From contig RQYE01000010.1 of NCBI GenBank assembly GCA_004010535.1, forward strand, positions 29,436 through 93,435: a stretch of 64,000 nt of DNA. Reading direction: 5' to 3'. How positions within the stretch are numbered: position 1 is the first letter of the stretch; each line of letters begins with the position of its first letter. Below, piece by piece: positions 7,669 through 16,551 of this stretch. Below the pieces are notes generated by a model that saw only the letters and a program-made list of their open reading frames with translations, searched no databases and was not told the origin of the DNA. The position numbers and the translations under genes are program-made. Source of the DNA: Coriobacteriales bacterium OH1046. GTDB lineage: Bacteria; Actinomycetota; Coriobacteriia; Coriobacteriales; Atopobiaceae.

Positions 7669-9191
7669 AAAGACGGAAGATCCTGATCATCGGTGCCGGC
7701 TTGGGCGGTTTGACCTTCGGAGCCTTGGCGGCCCGAGATGGTCATGAGGTGGTCCTCTACGATCGTAACCACGAGCCTGGCGGCGTGGTCGCCTTGACGC
7801 GTGAAGGGGGCTTCTCCTTCGAGCAGGGGCCGTTGATCCTATCGGACCTCTTGCCCTCCGAGTCGATCTGCAGCTTCCTGCAGGAGCTCGGCATCTGCTT
7901 GGAAACGGTGCGGGACGACCGGGGCTTATCGACGCGGGATTTCGACTTGATCCGACCGAAGGAGTACGCTGGTCCGAACTGGCGCAAGGAAAAGCTGAAA
8001 GAGCTGTTCCCGGAAGAGGCTGGGGGCATCGATGCATACTATCGCTTCTACGACGCCCTGATGGAGATCCGGTATCAATCGTCTCGGCGGGACTCCCCGA
8101 TGAAGAGGATCCTGATGGGGCTGGCGTTCCTGAAGGTGAGGAAATACCAGGATATGACCTGCGAGGAGTTCACCGATCTCCTCTTCCATGGCAACGCGAA
8201 ACTCAAACTGGTGTTCAATGGGATTCTGGCGGATTTCTGTGCCGATCCGGCTGAAGTGCAGTGCTTTACCCTGCCGTTCGTCAACACGGAAACCGCTTTC
8301 GACAAGCGCATCCCTTTAGACCATAAGGGGAGGGAGCGCTACTACGGCGGTTTCGCGTATTTCAAGGACGGCTGCCAGAAACTGCCGGAAGCGCTGCTGG
8401 GCTCTATCGCCGCCCATGACGGCATCTTCGTGCCGGACACCATCGTGGAGAACGTGCTGGTCGAGGGCGGAAGGGCAAGGGGGATCCGCCTGGCCGACGG
8501 CACGGAAGTGGACGGCGATGTCGTGGTCGGCTGCGGCAGCGCCAGGGACTTCTTCGAGAAGATGGTCGGACTGGAGCATCTCGACGAGGGCTATCGCCGG
8601 ATCTTGCGGGAATGCCGGCCGATGGAAGCGGTGTTCATGGTGCATCTCGGCGTGGACTACGATCCCCGCCGCTACCAAGAGCAGTCCTTGGTCTATTACT
8701 ACCGCGGCTACGATCTCCATGGGGCGGTCGACCGTTTGCGCAACGGCATCTACCACGAGGGGGCGGATGGCTATCTGATCTATTTCCCGGATGCGCACGC
8801 ACCGGGCTTCGCACCGGAAGGCTATCACTGCGTGACGATCTACACGGTCTGCCCGGATACCCTGAGGGCAGGTGACTGGGAGACGATGAAGGATGGGTAT
8901 GCGGACCAGCTGATCGCGTTAGCGGAAGAGCACCTTCCGGGCCTTTCGAAGCATATCGTCGCGAAGAAGATCATGACGGCGCTGGACTACCGGAAGATGA
9001 CCCATATGTCCAAGAGCTCCTTCGGCGGGCTCGTGCCGATCTGGGGACAGAAGAATCCGCCGCACGTAACGCCGGTGAGGGATCTGTACTTCGTCGGCCA
9101 GCAGAGCGAGAATGGCGGCGGTGTGCCGATCGTGATCAACGGCGCCCGGGAGGCCTACCGGAAATTCCAGAGCATGCACCGCTCTTCGTAA
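7665..9191 (+). CDS. FAD-dependent oxidoreductase, phytoene desaturase-like
   Basis: A 508-residue flavoprotein of the NAD(P)/FAD amine oxidase and phytoene desaturase (CrtI-like) group. The dinucleotide-binding motif is at the very N-terminus (ILIIGAGLGGLTFGALAARDG) with the following acidic strand end (LYDRNHEPGG). The C-terminal FAD-contact segment is LYFVGQQSENGGGVPIVING. Length is normal for the family. No carotenoid synthesis genes (crtB, crtE) are present, so carotenoid desaturation is not implied. Coupling to the MFS gene by a 4-base overlap suggests a small transport-plus-redox module for a hydrophobic or xenobiotic substrate. Related enzymes are frequent in gut actinobacteria; the specificity here is unknown. 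Confidence 0.8.
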   Translation: MKRRKILIIGAGLGGLTFGALAARDGHEVVLYDRNHEPGGVVALTREGGFSFEQGPLILSDLLPSESICSFLQELGICLETVRDDRGLSTRDFDLIRPKEYAGPNWRKEKLKELFPEEAGGIDAYYRFYDALMEIRYQSSRRDSPMKRILMGLAFLKVRKYQDMTCEEFTDLLFHGNAKLKLVFNGILADFCADPAEVQCFTLPFVNTETAFDKRIPLDHKGRERYYGGFAYFKDGCQKLPEALLGSIAAHDGIFVPDTIVENVLVEGGRARGIRLADGTEVDGDVVVGCGSARDFFEKMVGLEHLDEGYRRILRECRPMEAVFMVHLGVDYDPRRYQEQSLVYYYRGYDLHGAVDRLRNGIYHEGADGYLIYFPDAHAPGFAPEGYHCVTIYTVCPDTLRAGDWETMKDGYADQLIALAEEHLPGLSKHIVAKKIMTALDYRKMTHMSKSSFGGLVPIWGQKNPPHVTPVRDLYFVGQQSENGGGVPIVINGAREAYRKFQSMHRSS

Positions 9192-9344
9192 TTATGCTTG
9201 GGCTGTGCCTGAAAACGATGGGAACAAGGGGCATATGTGCCCGATCCTGCGGCCAGCATCGGTAGCGCTCCCATCGGGAGGCTCCGGCAAACGGCGCTGT
9301 GGTAAGGTTGTACGGGTATCGAATGCTCGATCGAGAGGCCATCC

Positions 9345-11219
9345 ATGTCTGAGACGACACGAGCCCCCAAGCACGCAGCCCACCTTGCCAAGACCGATGA
9401 CCTCGTTTCGCAGGAAGCGTATCGGGAGCAGCCCGCTGCGTACACGCGGCTGCGCCGGCGCCGCAGGAAGCGCGGCCATGGCTGCCTCATCCCCCTCTTG
9501 GCGGTGCTCCTGGTTGTCCTCGCGGTTGCCGGGGCATGCGGCTACAAGCTCTATACGTCTGCGCGACAGGTCCATGCCCAGGGTACGTGGATGCTCACCC
9601 AGGTAGATCCCATGAGAGAGGCGCTCGAGACGGGAGATTCCGAGCAGCTTCTCTCCATCTCCCGAGAGCTCACGCAGACCTCCGCTTGGATCAATGCGGA
9701 AACGCATACCACGCTCTGGAACCTCGCAGCGTTCCTTCCGGTTTTCGGCGAGGATATCCGCACGGCCCAGACGCTCGGAGGGCTTGCCGAGTCGCTCACG
9801 CGGGATGCGCTCACACCGGTTTCCGAGAGCATAGCCGGGCTCAGACTCGATGATCTGGTGCAGGATGGCCAGGTTGATGTGGCATTGCTGCAACGGATCG
9901 CGGCCCCCGTATCAGAGGCGCTGCCCCTGATCAGAGACGCTGCGGCTACCATCGAGGCGCTGCCGGACGCCCATATCCAGAAGGTGCAGAACATCCTCGA
10001 CAAGCTGCGCGAGCCGTTCGACGAATACGGCTCGCTGCTCGGCCTCGCCGATCAGGCGCTCGCGCTGCTGCCCCGCATGCTCGGTGCAGACGGCCAGGCC
10101 CGCACCTATCTCGTGCTCGCCCTGAGCAATGCCGAGCTGCGCTCTGCGGGCGGCTTCCCCGGAGCATGGGGTATCCTCACCGTTACCGATGGGAGGTTCG
10201 AGCTGGGAGGGTTCACGGCGGATATCGTGCATGCCGATGGAATCTCAGCCGAGCTCCATGAGGACGAGGGCGTCTACAACTTCGGCATCGGCAGCGGCGC
10301 ATCTGCCGTCACCGCCATGCCCAACTTCAATCGTACGGGCGAGATCGCGGCCGGCTACTGGGAGCAGTGGAGCGGGCAGCACGTCGATGGCGTTATCGCG
10401 CTCGATCCGGTGGCGCTGCAATACCTCATCTCCTTGACAGGGGAGCTCGATACGGAAGACGGCACCCACATCGACGGCTCCAATGCGGGCTATGAGATCC
10501 TCCACAACGTCTATGTGCGCTACGGGAACGACAACGCCTCGCATGATGCGTTCTTCTCCGATGTCGCCGGGCGCGCGGCGTCCGCGTTCTTCGCCAACCT
10601 CGGCAATGCCGATACGGACGCCCTCGTCGAGCTGGTGGAGCGGTTGGGCGAGGAGCGCCGGTTGCAGATGTGGATGGCGGATGCCGACGAGGAGGCGCTT
10701 GTGAGCGCGCTCGGATTCGGTGGGGAGTACGCGCACGATCCGCTCGAGCCGGTGCTCGGCATCTACCTGAACGATCAGACCTACTCCAAGATCGATTGGT
10801 ACGCTGCCGTCGACGTGCAGGTAAGCGAGCCACAGACCAATGCCGACGGTACCCAAACCTATACGGTCACGGCGACGCTCACCAATACCATCACCTGGGA
10901 CGACGTCGAGTCCGTGCCCACGTATGTCACGGGCGGGAACGGCGCAAAACGCGACGTCACCGACATGATCACCACGCTGTACTTCTCGATGCCCCAGGAT
11001 GCCGCGCTGGAGTCGTTCGAGGCGAGTCCCGAGGCGTCCTATTGGGATGGTTGGCCCGAGGGCATCCAGGTCGTGAAGACGATCACGCAGGATCTGGCGG
11101 GCGAGTCCACGGTGTTCAGGATGCGGGTAACCGTTCCTGCGGGCGCCGCGCCGCTGGTGGTGCACGTGACGCCGCTTGCGCAGGAGGGCAACCTCACCAT
11201 CAGCTACGCAGGGCGGTAG
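9345..11219 (+). CDS. DUF4012 domain membrane-anchored protein
   Basis: A 624-residue protein with a short basic N-terminus (RLRRRRRKRG), one transmembrane helix at about residues 48-70 and a large extracellular part. The region from about 150 to 560 resembles DUF4012 proteins, with the hallmark ALSNAELRSAGGFPGAWGIL near residues 255-275 and the later DGVIALDPVALQYLI segment. These proteins are found in actinobacteria and Firmicutes near envelope genes; no biochemical role is established. A C-terminal beta-rich domain (about 480-620, with YTVTATLTNTITW) resembles a cell-surface fold. It appears monocistronic, with 153 bases upstream and a repeat element about 90 bases downstream. Confidence 0.75.
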   Translation: MSETTRAPKHAAHLAKTDDLVSQEAYREQPAAYTRLRRRRRKRGHGCLIPLLAVLLVVLAVAGACGYKLYTSARQVHAQGTWMLTQVDPMREALETGDSEQLLSISRELTQTSAWINAETHTTLWNLAAFLPVFGEDIRTAQTLGGLAESLTRDALTPVSESIAGLRLDDLVQDGQVDVALLQRIAAPVSEALPLIRDAAATIEALPDAHIQKVQNILDKLREPFDEYGSLLGLADQALALLPRMLGADGQARTYLVLALSNAELRSAGGFPGAWGILTVTDGRFELGGFTADIVHADGISAELHEDEGVYNFGIGSGASAVTAMPNFNRTGEIAAGYWEQWSGQHVDGVIALDPVALQYLISLTGELDTEDGTHIDGSNAGYEILHNVYVRYGNDNASHDAFFSDVAGRAASAFFANLGNADTDALVELVERLGEERRLQMWMADADEEALVSALGFGGEYAHDPLEPVLGIYLNDQTYSKIDWYAAVDVQVSEPQTNADGTQTYTVTATLTNTITWDDVESVPTYVTGGNGAKRDVTDMITTLYFSMPQDAALESFEASPEASYWDGWPEGIQVVKTITQDLAGESTVFRMRVTVPAGAAPLVVHVTPLAQEGNLTISYAGR

Positions 11220-11308
11220 CCTCCGGGTGACACAGCATCCAATAGGAGCGTCCTGCATGTGCCGGCTTGACGTTTTGTTCGCTCGATACGCGCCGGTGCT
11301 CCGCATAG

Positions 11309-11498
11309 GTCACGTCGAATCGCGCTGATGGCGAAATATCGCGCTTTTCTGCCGAATCCGGATCTTGAACTGCCATCGGGCGGAAACTGCATCCCCTTCC
11401 TCGCAGGCCAGAGACCCGGAAATGGGAGCCCGTTTTTTCCGGTGTCCCGAATCAGCAAAAAAGCGCGATATTTCGCCATCAGCGCGATTCGACGTGAC
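11309..11498. repeat. Stem-bordered repeat element, copy 1 (MITE-like)
   Basis: The arms 11309-11348 and 11459-11498 are perfectly complementary over 40 bp, with a 110-base interior. A related element lies at 12714-12902. The two share terminal arms and an upstream flank of about 50 bases ending in GGTGCTCCGCAT, but their interiors align in opposite orientation. The interior also encodes similar peptides in both copies (MAKYRAFLPNPD here, MAEYLGFLLNLG there), probably as a by-product of homology. Confidence 0.85.
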
Positions 11499-11516
11499 AC
11501 CAGGCTACCCTTATCC

Positions 11517-12470
11517 CTACGGATCACAGACCTTGCAAGGCTCGTAGCCTTGGCTGATCAACTCGTCGCGGGTCGTCTCCACATCCCAGCGGTTATGGCT
11601 CGCGATGGTGTCGACATACCTGCACCAAGAATTGTGGAACTTTCCCGTATTGGTGTTGACGACATACACACGGGTGTTTGCCGGTGCGGGTGCAGACTCA
11701 ACAACGGGGGGCTCCTCGACCGTGACGGAGAATTCCTTTGTAGTCCGGTTCCCATGGACATCTGCTGCCACCACGGTGTATGTGTAGGTTCCCGATTGAG
11801 AGAGATCGCTTGGGCCGTCGATCCGATACCATCCGCTCTCGTAAAAACGCTCGTTTCCCGCATCTGTTCCCGCTGTCTCGGGCTCGCTGCTCACGTAGGT
11901 GAGGTTGCCATCGACATCGTCGCTGACCGCAACCACGTTGGCTTGAAGATCGAGTGTATCGCCGTATGCAACGGTGATCGATCTCTCGCCGATCTCGACG
12001 TTCGGTCCATGAGTATCGCGTACGTGGAAGGTGATGACTTGGCTCCGCACGAAGCTATCCAATGCCATGCAGAACGTGACGGGAGCGTCGCCTATGGTCT
12101 GAAGATCGATGCTATCGGATGTGGAAAGGACGATATCGGGGTTGTCGCATTCGACGAAGCGCATTGGATCGAGCGTCTCGGTTCCGTACTCAAGATAAAC
12201 CGTCTTGGACTTGAGCACGGCAGCATCCAAAGCATACTGAATCACATGGCTGTTTTCGCTGACAGCCTCCTCGAACTCTGCAAGCGAGCTTTGGATAAAG
12301 CCGGCTCCGCTATTTGCGATCAGCGCAGTCGAATAGGTGGGTTCTTCGGAGCTTGCGGGGATTGTTTCGGGATCAGATAAAAGGCCTGATAACAGAAAAA
12401 GGAGGGACGCGATGAGCACTGCGCCCTTCTTGAACCCAAGACGTTGGAAGAAACTCACGATGGCGTCCAC
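11517..12470 (-). CDS. Exported Ig-like protein with C-terminal Ada-like Cys cluster
   Basis: A 317-residue secreted or membrane-anchored protein. A hydrophobic stretch (KGAVLIASLLFLLSGLL, about residues 15-31) acts as signal peptide or anchor. A bacterial Ig-like domain with YTYTVVAADVHGNRTTKEFS lies around 155-255. The last 50 residues (VYVVNTNTGKFHNSWCRYVD and then GYEPCKVCDP) match the short metal-binding-like motif also found at the end of some competence and nuclease proteins and related to the Ada N-terminal zinc site (Cys at WCR and CKVC). Translation starts at GTG 12470 with AGGCGAGG upstream; the nearest ATG is out of frame. It lies between two related repeat elements. Function unknown. 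Confidence 0.7.
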   Translation of the reverse strand: MDAIVSFFQRLGFKKGAVLIASLLFLLSGLLSDPETIPASSEEPTYSTALIANSGAGFIQSSLAEFEEAVSENSHVIQYALDAAVLKSKTVYLEYGTETLDPMRFVECDNPDIVLSTSDSIDLQTIGDAPVTFCMALDSFVRSQVITFHVRDTHGPNVEIGERSITVAYGDTLDLQANVVAVSDDVDGNLTYVSSEPETAGTDAGNERFYESGWYRIDGPSDLSQSGTYTYTVVAADVHGNRTTKEFSVTVEEPPVVESAPAPANTRVYVVNTNTGKFHNSWCRYVDTIASHNRWDVETTRDELISQGYEPCKVCDP

Positions 12471-12548
12471 GAGCCTCGCCTTTCATCCGTGAACCCAAGA
12501 CGTTGGAAGAAACTCACGATGGCGTCCACGAGCCTCGCCTTTCATCCG
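12431..12548. repeat. Perfect tandem duplication, 59-bp unit x 2
   Basis: Bases 12431-12489 and 12490-12548 are identical. The first copy covers the first 13 codons, start codon and RBS of the Ig-like surface gene (minus strand); the second copy repeats all of this just upstream. The gene thus carries a spare start region, in the same frame only if bridged by a multiple of three, which 59 is not. Confidence 0.95.
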
Positions 12549-12713
12549 AGGGAGCGAGCTTCTTCGATGATATGACCTAAGTCAGAAACTCCCGTCTTCC
12601 TAGCGCCAAAAGGCAGCGATGATATGTCCGAAAGGCGTATGACCTGGCTAGTGCTCCGTGTATGTGCCAGTTCGGTGCTCTGATCGCCCGATGTTTGAAG
12701 GTGCTCCGCATGC

Positions 12714-12902
12714 GTCACGTGAAATCGCCCGGATGGCGAAATATTCCGCTTTTCTGTAGATTTTAGATGCCGAAAAAACGAGGCTGTGGTTCCGATTGCC
12801 TGACCAGCGCAAACGCGGGTGTCTTTCCCGCCCGATGGAGATCCGTAACCCAGATTCAGCAGAAAACCGAGATATTCCGCCATCCGGGCGATTTCACGTG
12901 AC
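12714..12902. repeat. Stem-bordered repeat element, copy 2 (MITE-like)
   Basis: The arms 12714-12756 and 12860-12902 are complementary at 39 of 43 positions. The element is homologous to the one at 11309-11498. Its interior is inverted relative to the shared upstream flank (12664-12711 here, 11258-11305 there). Together the copies flank the Ig-like surface gene. Confidence 0.85.
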
Positions 12903-12949
12903 ATTGCGCCTGCGGGCGGGCCGTCTTGGATCCGAGCATTGCGGTCCCG

Positions 12950-13867
12950 TCAGATCCCGAGCTTGGAGATGGCTCCGCCCAGCGTAGGCCCCCGCCTGCC
13001 GTAGTCCTCCGCGAGCCTTGCGAGCATCTCGTCCAATGCCAGATCATCATCGGCCGTGAGGTAGTGCTTGACGGCTTCGACGACCTCCGGGAAATCCGCC
13101 TCGTCGTTCGCGCCCACGTGTGCGCTCCACAGCCGTTCCTCATGTGCGCAGATGTTGCGTGCGTCGACGAGGATATCAAGATCGTCGATCATCTCCTGAG
13201 GCGTGAGCGAGCGCACGTGCCCGCACGTCTCGCGCACGCGCTCGCATACGGCCCTCTGCTCGGCGCGGCGCATGAGCGCATAGAAATATTTGAGATTGCC
13301 GAAGGTGAGCTCGGTGAAGAGCACCCAGAGCGGCACGCCGCCGTGCACGTCGCGGTAATACTGCACGCGTACATCGCTCGGCGTGGGGCTGCCCGTGGTA
13401 TCGACCACCACACCGTGCGCATGCTTCTCGAGCGTATCGATCATCCAGGCAAGGTCGCGCTCGAAGTCGCGTCCATCGCGCAGGTACCTGCCTGCGCGCG
13501 TGAAACACGAGGGTTTGAGGTAGTCCTCGGTCCCTGGATGGGCCGTGCAGAAGCAATACGAGATGAGGCTGCGCAGCGTGCTCTCGACAACCATGAGGAA
13601 GCGGAACATGATCGCGCGGAGATCCCGGTCGAAGCGGAAGAGCGCGTAGATGTCATCGAAGCGGGTGCCCTCGAGGTAACGGTCCTCGCCTGCGGAGCGC
13701 GACGCCGCAGCATCGAGGAACGGCGCCTTGTAACCGTTGACGATGGCGTAGTAGCCCTCGCGCAGCAGCGTCTTGGGTGTGCTGGCGTCGCAGATGACGC
13801 CGCGCCGCTCGAGTATCCTCACCTGGTCCTCGACGGTGGTGAAGGGCTTGCCGACAATCCCGACCAT
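12950..13867 (-). CDS. Abi family protein (Abi_2, HEPN-type)
   Basis: A 305-residue protein of the AbiD/AbiF (Abi_2) family, linked to abortive phage infection or toxin-antitoxin function. The N-terminus (KPFTTVEDQVRILERRGVI) and LLREGYYAIVNGYKAPF are typical of the family. The HEPN RNase signature R-x4-H is seen as RNICAHEERLW near residue 247, within DARNICAHEERL. It starts at ATG 13867 behind AGGAGGCAAG. It is a single gene without a partner antitoxin, convergent with nothing and divergent from the cold shock gene. Phage defence by RNA cleavage is an inference from the family. Confidence 0.85.
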   Translation of the reverse strand: MVGIVGKPFTTVEDQVRILERRGVICDASTPKTLLREGYYAIVNGYKAPFLDAAASRSAGEDRYLEGTRFDDIYALFRFDRDLRAIMFRFLMVVESTLRSLISYCFCTAHPGTEDYLKPSCFTRAGRYLRDGRDFERDLAWMIDTLEKHAHGVVVDTTGSPTPSDVRVQYYRDVHGGVPLWVLFTELTFGNLKYFYALMRRAEQRAVCERVRETCGHVRSLTPQEMIDDLDILVDARNICAHEERLWSAHVGANDEADFPEVVEAVKHYLTADDDLALDEMLARLAEDYGRRGPTLGGAISKLGI

Positions 13868-13974
13868 ATGCTTGCCTCCTGCCGACCCTATTGTACGCTA
13901 CGGTGCGCGGGCAAACCGTCCATCCGCCCGAAATTGCCGTTTAGATTGTCGAATATGACCAGCGTGCGATGGGG

Positions 13975-13980
13975 TACAAT
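13975..13980 (+). promoter_or_regulatory. Probable -10 box of the cold shock gene
   Basis: TACAAT at 13975-13980 is well placed for a transcript with a leader of about 70 bases before the cold shock protein start. No clear -35 is visible at the right distance. A long leader is usual for cold shock genes. Confidence 0.4.
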
Positions 13981-14057
13981 TCAAAAAGCGGTAAAAGCCG
14001 CGTTTGTATCGCGCGTAAGCGCAGTTTGCCCCTTGGGGTGCGTTAGAAAGGCACGAA

Positions 14058-14261
14058 ATGGCTCAGGGTACTGTTAAGTGGTTCAATCCGGACAAGGGCT
14101 ATGGCTTCATCTCCCGCGAGGACGGCGACGATCTGTTCGTCCACTACAGCGAGATCCAGATGGATGGCTTCAAGACCCTTGATGAGGGCCAGGCTGTCGA
14201 GTTCGAGATCACGACCGGTCAGAATGGCAAGCTCCAAGCGTCCGCAGTCCGCAGAATCTAG
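14058..14261 (+). CDS. cspA: Cold shock protein (CspA family)
   Basis: A 67-residue single-stranded nucleic-acid-binding protein of one cold-shock domain. RNP1 is seen as KGYGFISRE and RNP2 as DLFVHYSEI. The start [14 protein letters not shown] is nearly the family consensus. The full domain is present and the length is normal. It is probably an RNA chaperone acting in the cytoplasm. The long leader and strong terminator at 14286 indicate a monocistronic transcript. Of the many paralogues in such genomes, which one this is cannot be told, so the symbol denotes the family. Confidence 0.95.
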   Translation: MAQGTVKWFNPDKGYGFISREDGDDLFVHYSEIQMDGFKTLDEGQAVEFEITTGQNGKLQASAVRRI

Positions 14262-14285
14262 TAACTGCCGGCAAAGACACGCAAG

Positions 14286-14311
14286 AGGGGCCGCCGCGAG
14301 CGGCCCTTCTC
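14286..14311 (+). terminator. Terminator of the cold shock gene
   Basis: Stem GGGCCGC (14288-14294) / GCGGCCC (14300-14306) with 5-base loop, extended by A-T pairs and followed by TTCT. Confidence 0.8.
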
Positions 14312-14332
14312 ATATCCGCATGGGAAAGTAGC

Positions 14333-16546
14333 ATGGGTAAGGATCCGCAGCGCAAGGGCATCGTCAGGAGGCTTATGGAGGGCCTCCGCTCCCTGATGCG
14401 GCCTAAGGCCAGGGCCGCATCCGAGCCTGCTGTCGCGTCCGCTCCTGCCGCAGCGCCTGTGCCCGCCCCCACGTTCTCCCTCGACCATCTCGCCCATCGT
14501 CTCTACCATGCGGATGATCCCGTGGCGGCTCTGCGCGACTTCGCCGACAATGTCGGGAAACGCCTTGCCGCAGGCAACGCGGCTGCACCGCTCGAGGCCT
14601 TCCTCGTCCATGCGCTCGTCGACGCGGGCATCGATGAGACGGACGTGAGGCTTCCCTCCCTCTCCATCGTGCGTCCGCGCACGAGCGGCCTCTTCTATGT
14701 GCGCGTGAACGAGCTTTCCGTGGCCTATCTCGCGCTCCTGCGCGTCTTGGGCATCGAGGCTGCCCTCAACGCCGCCTACTTAGCCTCCTCGTACTTCGGC
14801 GAGGCAGGTCCCGCGAGCGAGGCAGAGGCGTGGCGCTTCGCCCATCGTGTCTCATCATCCATCATCTCCCAGATCGCCGATCGCAAGGCGAGCGAGCCCG
14901 TGCCTGATGGGCTCGGCCGCGATGGCGAATGGGCGGTCCGCAAGGCCATCGCCTCGGGCATCGAGTGCTTCCAGCTCCCCTTCCGCTTGAATGCGCGCTT
15001 CCGCGCGCATGTGGCTGCGGGGGAGGTCGCGTTCGTGTGCGACCTCGCGCCGCGCCGCCTTATGTGGAAGCGCACCAGCTTGGATGGTGCGAGCGTGGTT
15101 CCCACCACCTCGGACATGCAGAGGCGTGCGGCGACCGACTACAATACCCGCCTGTCCATCCTGCTCGCCGCCTGCGCATTCGAGTCCAGTCCGCGCATCG
15201 GGCGCGTGTGGGTCGCGGGCACCCTCGATACCGCCCGCAACCACAGCTGCCTCTACTCGGTCTGCTTCGATCGCGAGCGCTTCTCCAAGCTCGACCTCGC
15301 CGGGATCGAGGATCCGCTCGAGATCCTGCGCATCTTCGACGCGGCGCTCGACGAGAAGGACGGCGTCCTCGGCCCCGTCCAGCAGACCTTCTCGCTCGAC
15401 GATGAGCGCTTCTGCCCGCCCAAGCGCTTCGAGGCCCCCGAGATCTCGACGCGCACGCTGCCCGAGCCGCTCGCCCACGCCCTCGGCGCATCGAGCGTTG
15501 CGGGTCTCGGCATCGACGAGCAGGCACGGCGCGAGGCCATCGCGCGGGAGATCTCCCGCAAGCTCGGGAGCTCCACTGCCGGGAACGTCGCGGCCATCCT
15601 CGACGCCGCCGGAGACGACCCCGATCCGAGCGTCCGCGCTGCCGCCGAACGCACGGTGAGAAAGCTCATCGAGGGATCCATCGCCGAAGATGTCTTCGCT
15701 ATCACGCGCGAGTTCGCGGAGGGCGACACGCTCTCTGCGGCCGTCAACCAGGCGCGGCTCCTGTTCGGTGCACGCGAGATCGAGGCGGCGGAATCCCTCC
15801 TTGCCGCAACGCTCGATGCGCTCGCCCCCGTCTATGCGGATTCGGCATCGGTCGTCTACCGCGTGTTCGCCTCCTATGTGGATCGCGTCATCTACAACCG
15901 CCTCGGCCTCGACGCCGGCAAGACCACGCTCCTAGCCCCTTCGGCCTATCTCGAGGCCCTGCTCATGCATGCGCTCTCCCTCAGCATGCTCGGCCGCCAC
16001 GACGAGGCGCTTTCGGTGGCGCGCAGAGCCAGCGAGCTCTGCCCAGTGGGAGCCCAGGCGCAGCTCGCCCTCGTCCAATGCCTCGAGGCGGCCGGACGCA
16101 CGCTCGAAGCCGTGGACGAGCTGCGGAGCCTCCTCTGCCGCGCCCATGATACCGTGGGTATCGGCTTCGGGTACTATCGCATGGCCTACTTCCAGTGGCA
16201 GCTGGGCGAGACCGCCTGCGCGCAGGCCTGCTATCTCAGGGCCCTGCGCTTCATGCCCTCGGTGATGCCGCTCGTCTCTCCCGAGCTGCAGATCATGGCC
16301 CTCCAGGGAGCCGACCGGCTCGAGGATATCAGCGACGAGGCCGTCGACGGCCTGCTTATCGAGCACGATATCCCGCTGGCCCCCACGCGCGAGATCGGGG
16401 AGATCTTCTTCGAGGCCATGCGCGCCGCCCTCGATGCCGAGATCTTCCCGGTTGCCCGCAGCTTCCTCATCACGCTCGGCACGATGAGCCGGGATGATGT
16501 GTTCTTCGGCGTGCTGCGCTCGCTCGAAGACGAACCCGATAGGTAG
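14333..16546 (+). CDS. Large TPR-containing protein of unknown function
   Basis: A 737-residue protein without signal peptide. The first 30 residues are basic (KGIVRRLMEGLRSLMRPKARA), followed by an Ala/Pro linker. The middle (about 150-390) has no family I recognise. The C-terminal third (about 540-700) contains helical repeats of TPR type, such as ALSLSMLGRHDEALSVARRA and YYRMAYFQWQLGETACAQAC. It is followed 5 bases later by a HAD phosphatase gene, with metA and an HTH gene beyond, so these four may be co-transcribed. The content of TPRs suggests a protein-binding role; nothing more can be said. Confidence 0.6.
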   Translation: MGKDPQRKGIVRRLMEGLRSLMRPKARAASEPAVASAPAAAPVPAPTFSLDHLAHRLYHADDPVAALRDFADNVGKRLAAGNAAAPLEAFLVHALVDAGIDETDVRLPSLSIVRPRTSGLFYVRVNELSVAYLALLRVLGIEAALNAAYLASSYFGEAGPASEAEAWRFAHRVSSSIISQIADRKASEPVPDGLGRDGEWAVRKAIASGIECFQLPFRLNARFRAHVAAGEVAFVCDLAPRRLMWKRTSLDGASVVPTTSDMQRRAATDYNTRLSILLAACAFESSPRIGRVWVAGTLDTARNHSCLYSVCFDRERFSKLDLAGIEDPLEILRIFDAALDEKDGVLGPVQQTFSLDDERFCPPKRFEAPEISTRTLPEPLAHALGASSVAGLGIDEQARREAIAREISRKLGSSTAGNVAAILDAAGDDPDPSVRAAAERTVRKLIEGSIAEDVFAITREFAEGDTLSAAVNQARLLFGAREIEAAESLLAATLDALAPVYADSASVVYRVFASYVDRVIYNRLGLDAGKTTLLAPSAYLEALLMHALSLSMLGRHDEALSVARRASELCPVGAQAQLALVQCLEAAGRTLEAVDELRSLLCRAHDTVGIGFGYYRMAYFQWQLGETACAQACYLRALRFMPSVMPLVSPELQIMALQGADRLEDISDEAVDGLLIEHDIPLAPTREIGEIFFEAMRAALDAEIFPVARSFLITLGTMSRDDVFFGVLRSLEDEPDR

Positions 16547-16551
16547 GCCGC

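Noticed and set aside
12549..12713. Possible small gene on the minus strand (ending SDLGHIIEEARSLG)
   Set aside because: No RBS and no recognisable family; the frame overlaps the repeat element and its flank.
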